From contig NZ_CAJFDC010000036.1 of the NCBI RefSeq assembly GCF_904067045.1, positions 1,256,001 through 1,320,000 on the forward strand: a stretch of DNA of 64,000 nucleotides, written 5' to 3'. The notes beneath the pieces were generated by a model, which was not told where the DNA came from, did no database searches, and saw only the letters and a program-made list of their open reading frames with translations. Below are positions 16,026 to 24,471 of the stretch, in pieces; position 1 is the stretch's first letter; each line of letters starts with the position of its first letter. A program made the position numbers and the translations under genes. Source of the DNA: Pseudomonas sp. FEN. Lineage in GTDB: Bacteria > Pseudomonadota > Gammaproteobacteria > Pseudomonadales > Pseudomonadaceae.

Positions 16026-18370
16026 GCAATCATCAACAAGCCGACCAGCCCCCCACCCCGCGCTACAAGCCCTACAAAGGCGCGGCCGGTGGTTGGGGCG
16101 CGCTGATCAGCGTCGCCCAGGCCTGGCTGACCAGCGATAACGCGCTGAAGAACCTGCGCATGATGCTCAAGACCAACCAGAACGGCGGCTTCGACTGCCC
16201 GGGCTGCGCCTGGGGCGACTCGCCGGAAAGCAGCATGGTCAAGTTCTGCGAAAACGGTGCCAAGGCGGTCAACTGGGAAGCCACCAAACGCCAGGTGGAT
16301 GCGGCGTTCTTTGCCAAGCACAGTGTCACCTCGCTGTTCGAGCAAAGCGACTACTGGCTTGAGTACCAGGGCCGCCTGACCGAGCCGATGCGCTACGACC
16401 CGCTCACCGACCGCTACCGGCCGATCAGTTGGGAGGCCGCTTATGCCCTGGTCGCCAAGCACCTGCTCAATCTGGACAGCCCCGACCAGGCCGAGTTCTA
16501 CACCTCGGGCCGGGCCAGCAACGAAGCCGCGTACCTGTATCAGCTGTTCGTGCGAGCCTTCGGCACCAACAACTTTCCCGACTGCTCGAACATGTGCCAC
16601 GAGGCCAGCGGCGTGGCCCTGGCCCAGAGTGTCGGGGTGGGCAAGGGCACGGTGACTTTTGACGACTTCGAACACGCCGACGCGATTTTCGTCTGGGGCC
16701 AGAACCCCGGCACCAACCACCCGCGGATGCTCGAACCGCTGCGCGAGGCGGTGAAACGCGGCGGCCAGGTGGTCTGCATCAACCCACTCAAGGAGCGTGG
16801 CCTGGAGCGTTTCCAGCACCCGCAGCATCCGCTGGAAATGCTCACCAACGGCGACAAGCCGACCAACACCGCCTATTTCCGCCCGGCCCTGGGCGGCGAC
16901 ATGGCGCTGCTGCGCGGCATGGCCAAGTTCCTACTGCAATGGGAACGCGCGGCCCAGGCGGCGAATGGGCCGTCGGTGTTCGACCACGACTTCCTCAACG
17001 AACACACCGCCAATATCCTCGACTACCTGGCCGCCATCGACGCCACCTCCTGGGAGCAGATCGTCGCGCAATCGGGCCTGCCCCTGGTGGAGGTCGAGCA
17101 GGCGGCGCGGATGTACGTCAAAGGCAAGAACGTCATCATGTGCTGGGCCATGGGCATCACCCAGCATCGTCACTCGGTGGCGACCATCCAGGAAATCACC
17201 AACCTGATGCTGCTGCGCGGTAATGTCGGCCGGCCTGGCGCCGGCTTGTGCCCGGTACGTGGCCACAGTAACGTGCAGGGCGATCGCACCATGGGCATCA
17301 ACGAGCGTCCAGCGGAGGCATTCCTCGATGCCCTGGAACGACGTTTCCAGTTCAAGGTGCCACGCCACAACGGCCATAACGTGGTCGAAGCCATTCACGC
17401 CATGCTCGAGGGGCGGGCCAGGGTGTTTATCGGCCTGGGCGGCAACTTCGCCCAGGCGACCCCGGACAGCCCGCGGACTTTCGAAGCCCTGCGCAACTGC
17501 GACCTGACCGTGCAGATCAGCACCAAGCTCAACCGCAGCCACCTAACCCACGGCAAGGAAGCGCTGATCCTGCCGTGCCTGGGCCGCACCGACATTGATC
17601 TCCAGGGCAAAGGCACCCAGGCCGTCACCGTCGAAGACTCGTTCAGCATGGTCCACGCCTCCAATGGCCAGTTGCAGCCACTGTCGAAACAGATGCGCTC
17701 GGAACCGGCGATCATTGCCGGCATCGCCGCCGCCACCCTGGGCGCCAACCCGGTGGACTGGCACTGGCTGGTGGCCGACTACGGACGCATCCGCGACCTG
17801 ATCGCCGACACCATTCCCGGTTTCAAGGACTTCAATCAGCGCCTCCAACAGCCAGGCGGTTTCCACCTGGGCAACGCCGCCGGTTCACGCCGCTGGAACA
17901 CCCCGTCGGGCCGGGCGAACTTCCGCGCGAACGGCCTACCGGCCGACTTGATTCATGAGCGCACCCACGCCACCGGCAAGAAACCGGACCTGATCCTGCA
18001 ATCGATGCGCTCCCATGACCAGTACAACACCACCATCTACGGTCTCGATGACCGCTACCGTGGGGTCAAGGGCCAGCGCGACGTGTTGTTTGTCAATGAG
18101 GCGGACATCATCCGCCTGGGCTTCAAGCCGGGGCAGAAGGCTGACATCGTTTCGCTCTGGGAGGATGGCCGCGAGCGCCGGGTCAAGGGTTTCACCTTGC
18201 TGGCGTTCGATATCCCCGCCGGACAGGCTGCCGCCTACTACCCGGAAGTGAACCCGCTGGTGCCGTTGGAAAGCATCGGCGACGACAGCCATACACCGAC
18301 CTCCAAGTTCGTCGCCATTGTCCTGGAGCGGGCCAGCGAAACCGGACTGATCATGGCCAGAGCGAGTTGA
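16022..18370 (+). CDS. FdhF/YdeP-type molybdopterin oxidoreductase
   Basis: A 782-residue oxidoreductase of the formate dehydrogenase H / YdeP group. It is predicted to bind bis-MGD and an Fe-S cluster, with Cys59, Cys62 and Cys76 visible near the N-terminus. The molybdenum ligand position is Cys192 followed by His193 (SNMCHEASG), where E. coli FdhF has selenocysteine-histidine. There is no twin-arginine signal, so it is cytoplasmic. The start is GTG, overlapping fdhD. The partner FdhD and the cofactor ligands argue for formate-dehydrogenase-like chemistry. YdeP of E. coli is linked to acid resistance, and the true substrate of this subgroup is not established. Confidence 0.85.
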   Translation: MSNHQQADQPPTPRYKPYKGAAGGWGALISVAQAWLTSDNALKNLRMMLKTNQNGGFDCPGCAWGDSPESSMVKFCENGAKAVNWEATKRQVDAAFFAKHSVTSLFEQSDYWLEYQGRLTEPMRYDPLTDRYRPISWEAAYALVAKHLLNLDSPDQAEFYTSGRASNEAAYLYQLFVRAFGTNNFPDCSNMCHEASGVALAQSVGVGKGTVTFDDFEHADAIFVWGQNPGTNHPRMLEPLREAVKRGGQVVCINPLKERGLERFQHPQHPLEMLTNGDKPTNTAYFRPALGGDMALLRGMAKFLLQWERAAQAANGPSVFDHDFLNEHTANILDYLAAIDATSWEQIVAQSGLPLVEVEQAARMYVKGKNVIMCWAMGITQHRHSVATIQEITNLMLLRGNVGRPGAGLCPVRGHSNVQGDRTMGINERPAEAFLDALERRFQFKVPRHNGHNVVEAIHAMLEGRARVFIGLGGNFAQATPDSPRTFEALRNCDLTVQISTKLNRSHLTHGKEALILPCLGRTDIDLQGKGTQAVTVEDSFSMVHASNGQLQPLSKQMRSEPAIIAGIAAATLGANPVDWHWLVADYGRIRDLIADTIPGFKDFNQRLQQPGGFHLGNAAGSRRWNTPSGRANFRANGLPADLIHERTHATGKKPDLILQSMRSHDQYNTTIYGLDDRYRGVKGQRDVLFVNEADIIRLGFKPGQKADIVSLWEDGRERRVKGFTLLAFDIPAGQAAAYYPEVNPLVPLESIGDDSHTPTSKFVAIVLERASETGLIMARAS

Positions 18371-18425
18371 TAGCCCCTCGGAGCGCTCTATAACCCATGC
18401 TTCGGATCGCCACCGCGGCAATAGC

Positions 18426-18459
18426 AAAAGGCCATTCGACAAACTGATGGCCCTTTACT
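18426..18459 (+). terminator. Possible terminator hairpin after the oxidoreductase gene
   Basis: AAAGGCCAT at 18427-18435 pairs with ATGGCC at 18447-18452, followed by CTTT, around an 11-base loop. The stem is short and the T-tract weak, so it is only a candidate. It separates the fdh-like unit from the LodA-like unit. Confidence 0.35.
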
Positions 18460-18575
18460 AGAGTCTGCGGACGGTGCTCTTCATCCATTCATTCGAAAAC
18501 GATGGCCGGCACCCGACCAGGGACCCTGCCCACCAGCAGGTCCTGTCCTCCCAGCACGGATTGCGGAGAGCATTC

Positions 18576-20579
18576 ATGTCGATCACACCCGGTCATACCA
18601 CGCACCACCACGGCGACACCCCTTCCCTCGCCAGCAAAGACAATCGCATCGTCAGCGCCGCGATTCACCCTGCCATCGGCGTGGCGCGGGTCGGCAACAG
18701 CGAGTCGGAATACTTTGTCGGGCCCCAGGTCACCTCCCCGCGCCCCGAGCCCCTGGGGTTCTACCGCGATGCCCAGGGCGCGTTGAAGCGCCAGGCCGCC
18801 GAGTTCCGGATCTATGGCTATAACCTGGCCGGAGAAGTGGTCGCGGAACTGACCGCTGAAAACGCCGACATCGTCTGGTCGGCCCATGTCGCCAACAGCA
18901 AGGCGCAGTGGTTTCAATGGCAATTGGCGATGGACATCCCCGAAGCCGCCAGCGTGGTGCTCCCCCTGCGCAATGCGACAGTCACCGGCGCCCAGGCCCG
19001 GAACGAACTGACCATTGACGGCGGCCTGCAGCACATCAGCGGGGCCAATGCCTCAGGTGTCGAATTCAACGGAACATTCCAGGGCACGCCGGTCTACCTC
19101 GGCGAATTGCTCACGGACGCTCAGGGCCGCCTGCTGTTTCTCGGCGGGCGCGGTGTTTCGGCTTCGCCCAAAGACACACCGATCTTCAACCCGGCCGACG
19201 ACAACAGCTTCATCAACGCCGACGGCTGGTACGACGATACCTCGGACGGTTCGGTCAGTGCCCAGGTCAGCATCGGCGGGCGCGCGATCCCGGTGGAATC
19301 GGCCTGGGTCGTTACCGCGCCGCCGAACTATGCACCGCAGGTCAAGAGCGTGCGAACGCTGTACGACCTGACCTATGACCTGTTTATCCAGGCCGGTTGG
19401 CTGAAGGCCCCAACCACTGTCTCGTTCCGCCACGACGTCTACCCGATCCTGCAACGCCTGTCGGGCCTGCAATGGGTCAACCAGGGCTTTGCCACCCAAT
19501 TCGGCCACAGCGGCCCCTACAACTTCGAGGACCCGGCGTTCATCGCCAAACTGGCCCGCAAACCCTTACCGAACAACTACGACCTCTACGCTGAAACCCG
19601 CCGCCAGATCCTCAACAGCTTCCGCCTGCCCCAGCCGACCGACAGCAATCCGCTGCCCTGGCCGTGGATCTATGGCGACTACATGGAGCTAGCGGACAAC
19701 CCGAGCCCACGGCAGAATGCCTCGATTACCCAGACCCAGTACCTGGCCCTCAGCCGTTGGGCGGACGGCCACTTCGAAGCCGACTGGTCCAACGATCCAC
19801 CGCCGGGGCACTTGGACTCGGTACCCTTGGCTGAACAACCGGCGATGCTCGATCGCGCGGCCCTGGACTTCTGCCTGGCCGATGCCTTCCACCCGGGCTG
19901 CGAAATGACCTGGCCGATGCGCCACCTGCCGCTGTACGCCAAGCCCTGGCGCATTCGCCAGCGGCCGGCCGGTAGCGCGCAACCCGACTACGGAGCAACC
20001 CTGGACCAGACCCAGGCACTGGCCATCGGTGGCCCTTTGTACGGACAGGCCCCCGGCGATCTGAACCGCTGGATGGGTCTGCCCTGGCAGGCCGACACCG
20101 CTTATTGCCGGGGTGGGTACGACACCGCCTATAACCCGTTCACCGCGACCTTCTGGCCGGCCCGGGTACCCAACCAGGTGCTCAGCGACGCGGATTACGC
20201 TCAGGTCGTCGACCCGGCCCTGCCGCCCGAATCACGCCTGGATGCCTTTGTCGATCGGAGCAACTGGAACGCACCGCTGCTGGTCGACGGCCCGGGAACC
20301 GACACCGCCGCACAGATGCAAGCCATGGTGGATATCTTCGGCTCCATGGGGTTGCTGGAAGTCCGGGCAGGTATCGCCAACAGCCCGCTGTATCCCGACA
20401 CCATGATGGTTGCCAGTTATGGGCCGGATATCCCCACCGACGAGACACTCGCCGGCCAGCCGTTGCTCGCCGCGACCGCTACCGCAAGCACTCGACGGGT
20501 GTCGAGGGGCGCCAACTTCAGCAGTCCGGAAGAGGCCGCACAGGCGCACGCACTCAGGTCCCGGCGTCGTTCGGACTAG
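18576..20579 (+). CDS. LodA/GoxA-like quinoprotein amino-acid oxidase
   Basis: A 667-residue protein of the LodA family, enzymes with a self-made cysteine tryptophylquinone (CTQ) cofactor that oxidise amino acids to release hydrogen peroxide and ammonia. The N-terminal family signature is IHPAIGVARVGNS. The probable CTQ pair is Cys442 (HPGCEMTWPMR) and Trp504 (WMGLPWQADT), spaced 62 residues; the pair in LodA is about 65 apart. The start at 18576 follows GCGGAGAG. There is no clear signal peptide. It is coupled directly to a flavoprotein needed for maturation in known systems. LodA uses L-lysine and GoxA uses glycine; the substrate cannot be told from sequence by eye. Confidence 0.85.
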   Translation: MSITPGHTTHHHGDTPSLASKDNRIVSAAIHPAIGVARVGNSESEYFVGPQVTSPRPEPLGFYRDAQGALKRQAAEFRIYGYNLAGEVVAELTAENADIVWSAHVANSKAQWFQWQLAMDIPEAASVVLPLRNATVTGAQARNELTIDGGLQHISGANASGVEFNGTFQGTPVYLGELLTDAQGRLLFLGGRGVSASPKDTPIFNPADDNSFINADGWYDDTSDGSVSAQVSIGGRAIPVESAWVVTAPPNYAPQVKSVRTLYDLTYDLFIQAGWLKAPTTVSFRHDVYPILQRLSGLQWVNQGFATQFGHSGPYNFEDPAFIAKLARKPLPNNYDLYAETRRQILNSFRLPQPTDSNPLPWPWIYGDYMELADNPSPRQNASITQTQYLALSRWADGHFEADWSNDPPPGHLDSVPLAEQPAMLDRAALDFCLADAFHPGCEMTWPMRHLPLYAKPWRIRQRPAGSAQPDYGATLDQTQALAIGGPLYGQAPGDLNRWMGLPWQADTAYCRGGYDTAYNPFTATFWPARVPNQVLSDADYAQVVDPALPPESRLDAFVDRSNWNAPLLVDGPGTDTAAQMQAMVDIFGSMGLLEVRAGIANSPLYPDTMMVASYGPDIPTDETLAGQPLLAATATASTRRVSRGANFSSPEEAAQAHALRSRRRSD

Positions 20580-21662
20580 ATGGTGCGCTACGACGTAGCC
20601 ATTGTCGGCGGAGGCCCCGCCGGCTCGGCGACCGCGATCACCCTCGCCCGCCTCGGCTGGCGGGTGCTGTTGGCCGACTCGACAGCCCCCGGGCGCTTTC
20701 GGGTCGGCGAAGGTTTTCCGCCTTCGGCGCGCTCGCTACTCAATGACCTGGGGGTGCTCGACGGTTTTCTTGCCGCCGGGCATCGCCGCAGCTACGGCAA
20801 TGTCTCCGTGTGGGGCTCGGACGAGCCGCACATGGACGACTTTATCTTTCACACCCATGGCCAGGGCTTTCAACTGGACCGTGCTGTTTTCGACAGCCAA
20901 CTACGCGCGGCGGCGCGACAGCTCGGGGTATCGGTTCACGAATCCACCCGACTGAGCCAGACACCCGACGAGGACGGCTTCCGCCTGAGTCTGGCCCGTG
21001 ACGGCCAGGAACAGCCGGCCCACTGCCGCTGGCTGATCGATGCCGGAGGTCGCCCGGCAGTGTTCGCACGCCAGCAGGGCGCGCAGCGCCTGAGCGATGA
21101 TCGGCTGGTGGCGTTCTACCTGTTGCTACACAGTTCGCAAGGTACCGACCAAGATGGCCGGACCCTGGTCGAGGCCGTCGAGAACGGCTGGTGGTACAGC
21201 GTACTGCTGCCGTCGAGAGAACGACTGGTGACCTACCTCGGCGATCTCGACCTGCTTGATCGCCAGCAGCTGCTGAACGGCGAAGGCCTGTGGCGGCAGT
21301 TGGCAAAGACACGCCTGTTGTCGTCGCTGTGCCAGGCGCACGACTATCGCCCTGGCACCTCGGTCCACGGCATGGACGCCAGCAGCGGGCGGCTCTCGGT
21401 GTTCCACGGCTTACGTTGGGCGGCCGTCGGGGACGCGGCCTTGTCTTTCGACCCGCTGTCCTCGCAAGGCATTGCCACCGCACTGTACTGCGGCCAACAC
21501 TGCGCCCAGGCAGTACATGCCGCGTTGCAAGGCGACCCTGCGGCACTACCAGGCTATGCCGAGCTACTGACACGGATCTATGCCGCTTACCTGGACAACC
21601 GGCAGCAGTTCTATGGGATGGAAAAACGCTGGAGCGAATCGATTTTCTGGAACCGACGCTAG
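20580..21662 (+). CDS. LodB-like FAD-dependent maturation flavoprotein
   Basis: A 360-residue FAD-dependent monooxygenase-like protein with GGGPAGSATAITLARLGW at the N-terminus and the second FAD motif WAAVGDAALSFDPLSSQGI. It begins at the base after the stop codon of the LodA-like gene, so the two are co-translated. LodB-type proteins are required for forming the tryptophylquinone of the paired oxidase. By neighbourhood this is the cognate partner rather than a halogenase, which it resembles in fold. Confidence 0.82.
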   Translation: MVRYDVAIVGGGPAGSATAITLARLGWRVLLADSTAPGRFRVGEGFPPSARSLLNDLGVLDGFLAAGHRRSYGNVSVWGSDEPHMDDFIFHTHGQGFQLDRAVFDSQLRAAARQLGVSVHESTRLSQTPDEDGFRLSLARDGQEQPAHCRWLIDAGGRPAVFARQQGAQRLSDDRLVAFYLLLHSSQGTDQDGRTLVEAVENGWWYSVLLPSRERLVTYLGDLDLLDRQQLLNGEGLWRQLAKTRLLSSLCQAHDYRPGTSVHGMDASSGRLSVFHGLRWAAVGDAALSFDPLSSQGIATALYCGQHCAQAVHAALQGDPAALPGYAELLTRIYAAYLDNRQQFYGMEKRWSESIFWNRR

Positions 21663-21773
21663 GCCTTGAACAGCCCTTTCAGCTGCGCGGGACGCGCAAA
21701 ATGAGTGTGTTCAAGCGACATGGGACTGACTTAGACCAACTAAGTTCCCCAGTAAAAACAGTAAGTTATGATT

Positions 21774-21783
21774 TTGTATACAA
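21774..21783. promoter_or_regulatory. Palindrome TTGTATACAA
   Basis: A perfect 10-base palindrome lies 85 bases before the glycine-zipper gene. TTGTATACAA-like words are typical operators of FadR/VanR-type GntR regulators. A second small inverted repeat, CTTAG-5-CTAAG, is at 21730-21744. No regulator gene of that family lies nearby, so the assignment is tentative. Confidence 0.35.
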
Positions 21784-21868
21784 CTCGTGTTATTCGTCGG
21801 ATTTCGATTGTAACGTTTCCCACACAAGCCTCAGGATCGCGCCGTCATCCCTTTGAGGCTCCTCTCGC

Positions 21869-22333
21869 ATGAAGTTCTCGTCGATTCTCTTGTTGTCCCT
21901 GAGCCTGGCCAGTGGCTTTGCCTGCGCCGGTGGAACCGCCGAAGCCGGTATCGGCGGCGCGCTGGGCGGGGTGCTCGGCTCGGCCGTCGGTCAGTCCCTG
22001 GGCGGCAACACCGGCTCGACCATCGGCGCGGCCCTGGGTGGTGCTGGCGGTAGTGCGGTGGGCGCGAACAAACACAGCCGTGGCGAAGCCGCCATCGGTG
22101 GTGCCCTAGGCGCCGCCGGCGGCAACGTGGTCGGCCGCAGCATGGGCGGTACCAATGGCAGCCTGATCGGCGCCGCCGCTGGCGGCGGCGCGGGTGGCGC
22201 GCTGGGCAACTACATGGGTAACTCCAGCGATCGCGAAGGCGGCCATTACCGTGGCGACCGCCGTGACTACCGTGGCGAACATCGCGGTCACGCTTATGGT
22301 CATCGCAAGCATCGCCGGCATTGGGACGACTGA
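21869..22333 (+). CDS. Secreted glycine-zipper protein
   Basis: A 154-residue protein with a signal peptide (MKFSSILLLSLSLASGFACAGG). A long glycine/alanine region follows (about 25-110), built of GGALGGxxG-type glycine zippers and predicted to pack as membrane-associated helices. The tail from about 120 is rich in Arg, His and Tyr with YRGDRRDYRGEHRG-like repeats. It belongs with YMGG-type glycine-zipper proteins of unknown role in the envelope. The Cys of the signal region is not in a convincing lipobox. It is monocistronic by position. Confidence 0.7.
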   Translation: MKFSSILLLSLSLASGFACAGGTAEAGIGGALGGVLGSAVGQSLGGNTGSTIGAALGGAGGSAVGANKHSRGEAAIGGALGAAGGNVVGRSMGGTNGSLIGAAAGGGAGGALGNYMGNSSDREGGHYRGDRRDYRGEHRGHAYGHRKHRRHWDD

Positions 22334-22982
22334 CCGTCCGTAACAGGGGGGGACGTCTCCCCCTGCTTTCGCTCCCAGAGGGCATGGCAGGACGAGCGGC
22401 AAAGAAGCCGTCCGAGCCGCTGTTCGAACGAGTCGCCGAATTACAAACCATTACATCTTTTCTATCACCCAACCTTAAGCCAAATTCCTAGAAGCCGCCG
22501 ATTAGAGCTTTGCTGCCATGACCTCAGCAGCCAGCGTGATTGTTGAACAAAGGCTCTGATACCTAGCGGGGCAGTCAGTTTAAAAAACCGTTCCAGCCGC
22601 AAAAAACCAGGTCGCCTGCCTCGTCGGATTAAGGGTTATCCCGATATTGACATCAATATGCTACCTATATGATCCGCCGACCTTGAGCTATGCAATGGAA
22701 GCAGGAGATGCGGATCTATCTTGGAGTCTGGCCAGGCATCGGGCCAAGTACTGTCGGGCGGTACTTCAGGCAGTCCCTTCTCAACGGCACACCTGATCAT
22801 TGTCATGGTGATCGCCCTCGCCTTGCGTGTCACACCACGTTCGACCGTTGCAGCAAGCCCTCCCCTTACGCCAGTGCCCGATACCGACCTCGACCGGTAC
22901 ACATGCCAGCCCGTGTTCATCCCGGGTCAGAGCCCGGACGAATAGTGGACGGCCGTGAACACGTTGCCGGGATGATCTCGCC
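22334..22982. other. Long gap upstream of the STAS gene, no convincing intact gene
   Basis: About 650 bases. A weak promoter-like pair TTGACA (22647-22652) and TATGAT (22668-22673), spacer 15, points towards the STAS gene. Downstream of it, a frame ending at 22945 contains a hydrophobic run (HLIIVMVIALALRV) followed by a Pro/Thr/Asp-rich tail, but it has no ATG and only a weak TTG start at 22721. It could be a decayed gene end or chance. The stretch 22340-22640 shows nothing recognisable. Confidence 0.45.
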
Positions 22983-23300
22983 ATGTTCTCACTGAGCCTC
23001 GCCAAGCACGACACCCCGGCACAACTGCATCTGACGGGCAACCTGAGCGGGGCCGAGGTCAGCGCCGCCCGCGATCAGTTGCTCGGCCTGCTGCCGTTGC
23101 CGGCAGGGCCCTGGCAGCTGGACCTGGGCGGTCTGAACGAACTGGACAGCAGCGGTGCGCAACTGCTCCTGGCGATTCAGCGCGCCCTGTCGTCCATCGA
23201 CCAGCCGACCACCGTGTCGCGGGTCTCGCCCGCGGTGCACGAACAGCTGAGGCTGCTGAACCTGGAATCGCTGTACCCCGCCGCCCCGAACGAGGACTGA
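22983..23300 (+). CDS. STAS-domain protein
   Basis: A 105-residue single STAS domain, the fold of anti-sigma-factor antagonists. The core LDLGGLNELDSSGAQLLLAI is present, with Ser56/Ser57 in the place of the phosphorylatable serine. In several gammaproteobacterial chemosensory clusters a STAS gene opens the operon before cheY, cheA, cheW, an MCP, cheR and cheD. Here only 88 bases separate it from cheR, and the kinase, adaptor and receptor genes are absent. Confidence 0.8.
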   Translation: MFSLSLAKHDTPAQLHLTGNLSGAEVSAARDQLLGLLPLPAGPWQLDLGGLNELDSSGAQLLLAIQRALSSIDQPTTVSRVSPAVHEQLRLLNLESLYPAAPNED

Positions 23301-23303
23301 CCG

Positions 23304-23387
23304 ATGCCCAGTGGCGAACAATGCAACCCGCCGCCATCCCTGGCCCCTATCCGCCAGCTCGGCCTGGCTGTGGCCCAGGACAACTGA
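23304..23387 (+). other. 27-codon open frame between STAS and cheR (possible deletion scar)
   Basis: An ATG 3 bases after the STAS stop opens a 27-codon frame (MPSGEQCNPPPSLAPIRQLG..., ending VAQDN) that closes one base before the cheR start. It matches no family I recognise. Because cheY, cheA, cheW and mcp would be expected in this place, it may be a fusion scar left by an internal deletion, or a leader peptide coupling cheR translation. Confidence 0.3.
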
Positions 23388-23388
23388 A

Positions 23389-24201
23389 ATGTCCAGCGAG
23401 CTCACGCCGCCGCCCCTCGGCGACAGCGAATTCCGCCGTCTGCAAAAGCTCATGGCCGATGCCTCGGGAATCGTCCTGGCGCCGAACAAGAGGCCGTTGA
23501 TGGCCGAGCGCCTGACCCAGCGCCTGCACCATTACCGGCTCGACAACTACGCCGACTACCTGCGTCTGCTCGACCAGCCACCGAATCTCAATGAGCGACG
23601 GCTGGTGGTGGAGCTACTGATCAGCAACGAAACCTATTTCTTCCGTGAGCATCCGCACTTCGACTATCTCGGCAGTTGGCTGGCCGCTCGACAAGCACCG
23701 TTGAAATGCTGGAGCGCGGCCTGTTCCTCCGGCGAAGAAGCCTACAGCCTGGCCATGGTCGCCCAGGAACATTTGCACAACGGCGATTGGTCGGTCCTCG
23801 CCAGCGACCTGAGCCTGAGCGTGCTGGAGAAGGCCGGCGACGGCATTTACAACATGGCCCAGGCGAAATATTTTCCTCAGGGCTGGCTGCACCGCCATTG
23901 CCTCAGTGGCAGCGGTGACATGAGTGGCTACTTCCGGGTCCAGGCGGTCCTGCGCGAGCGGGTCAGCCTGCGGCAGATCAACATTGTCCGACCACTGCCC
24001 GATGACCTGGGGTTGTTCGACGTGATCTTCCTGCGCAATGTGCTGATCTATTTCAACAATGAGGAAAAGCAGCGCATCGTACAGCGCCTGGTCAGCCAAT
24101 TGCGTCCCGGCGGGCTGCTATTCATCGGTCATGCGGAAAGCATCCACGGCCTCGACGTGCCGGTGCGGCTGCTCAGTCCCGCCGTCTACGAACGCCTATG
24201 A
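23389..24201 (+). CDS. cheR: CheR-type protein-glutamate methyltransferase
   Basis: A 270-residue CheR methyltransferase, which methylates chemoreceptor glutamates using S-adenosylmethionine. The N-terminal helical domain (about 10-75) is followed by the Rossmann domain with WSAACSSGEEAYSLAM (SAM-binding motif I), the VLASDLS acidic loop and the FLRNVLIYFNNEEK motif. The length is normal and the motifs intact. It is stranded, with no receptor, CheA, CheW or CheB within the window. Its stop overlaps the ATG of a cheD-like remnant, as expected in an intact cheR-cheD pair. Confidence 0.85.
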   Translation: MSSELTPPPLGDSEFRRLQKLMADASGIVLAPNKRPLMAERLTQRLHHYRLDNYADYLRLLDQPPNLNERRLVVELLISNETYFFREHPHFDYLGSWLAARQAPLKCWSAACSSGEEAYSLAMVAQEHLHNGDWSVLASDLSLSVLEKAGDGIYNMAQAKYFPQGWLHRHCLSGSGDMSGYFRVQAVLRERVSLRQINIVRPLPDDLGLFDVIFLRNVLIYFNNEEKQRIVQRLVSQLRPGGLLFIGHAESIHGLDVPVRLLSPAVYERL

Positions 24202-24385
24202 AGCCGTTGCTGTTTCTGCACCCCGGCGGCGACTTGCCCGGTCGGCGGCCGTGTGACCATCCGGCTCGCAGTTATCACGTGACGGCTTGGAGACGGCCCT
24301 CGTTCAACACGGCACTCGACGGCCCGCCGGCCTGACGGCACAAGCCTTCGGTGGACGTATTGTTTCGTCAAGTGGCCAGATATAA
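24198..24385 (+). pseudogene. Probable cheD remnant (frameshifted, internally deleted)
   Basis: An ATG overlaps the cheR stop (ATGA) and reads MKPLLFLHPGGDLPGRRP, resembling CheD amino termini (LHPG...G). The frame then loses similarity and stops at 24332. In another frame, 24263-24385 reads GSQLSRDGLETALVQHGTRR then PAGLTAQAFGG, resembling the second half of CheD (a helix, then xxKxFGGG). The CheD active-site Cys/His motif is not intact in any frame. It would have been a receptor glutamine deamidase. The match is by eye to family features only. Confidence 0.4.
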
Positions 24386-24471
24386 GGCATCCGGCCCTTG
24401 ACCCCGACATAAACCACCGCAGCACGCCGAGGCGGCTGCGCCCTTTCCTTTGCGTCATTGGGCTTGAGCTT

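Noticed and set aside
22690..22995. A 101-codon frame upstream of and overlapping the STAS gene
   Set aside because: Arg/Pro/His-rich translation without a recognisable domain, overlapping the STAS start. A competing frame has a hydrophobic run but no ATG. Neither is convincing.
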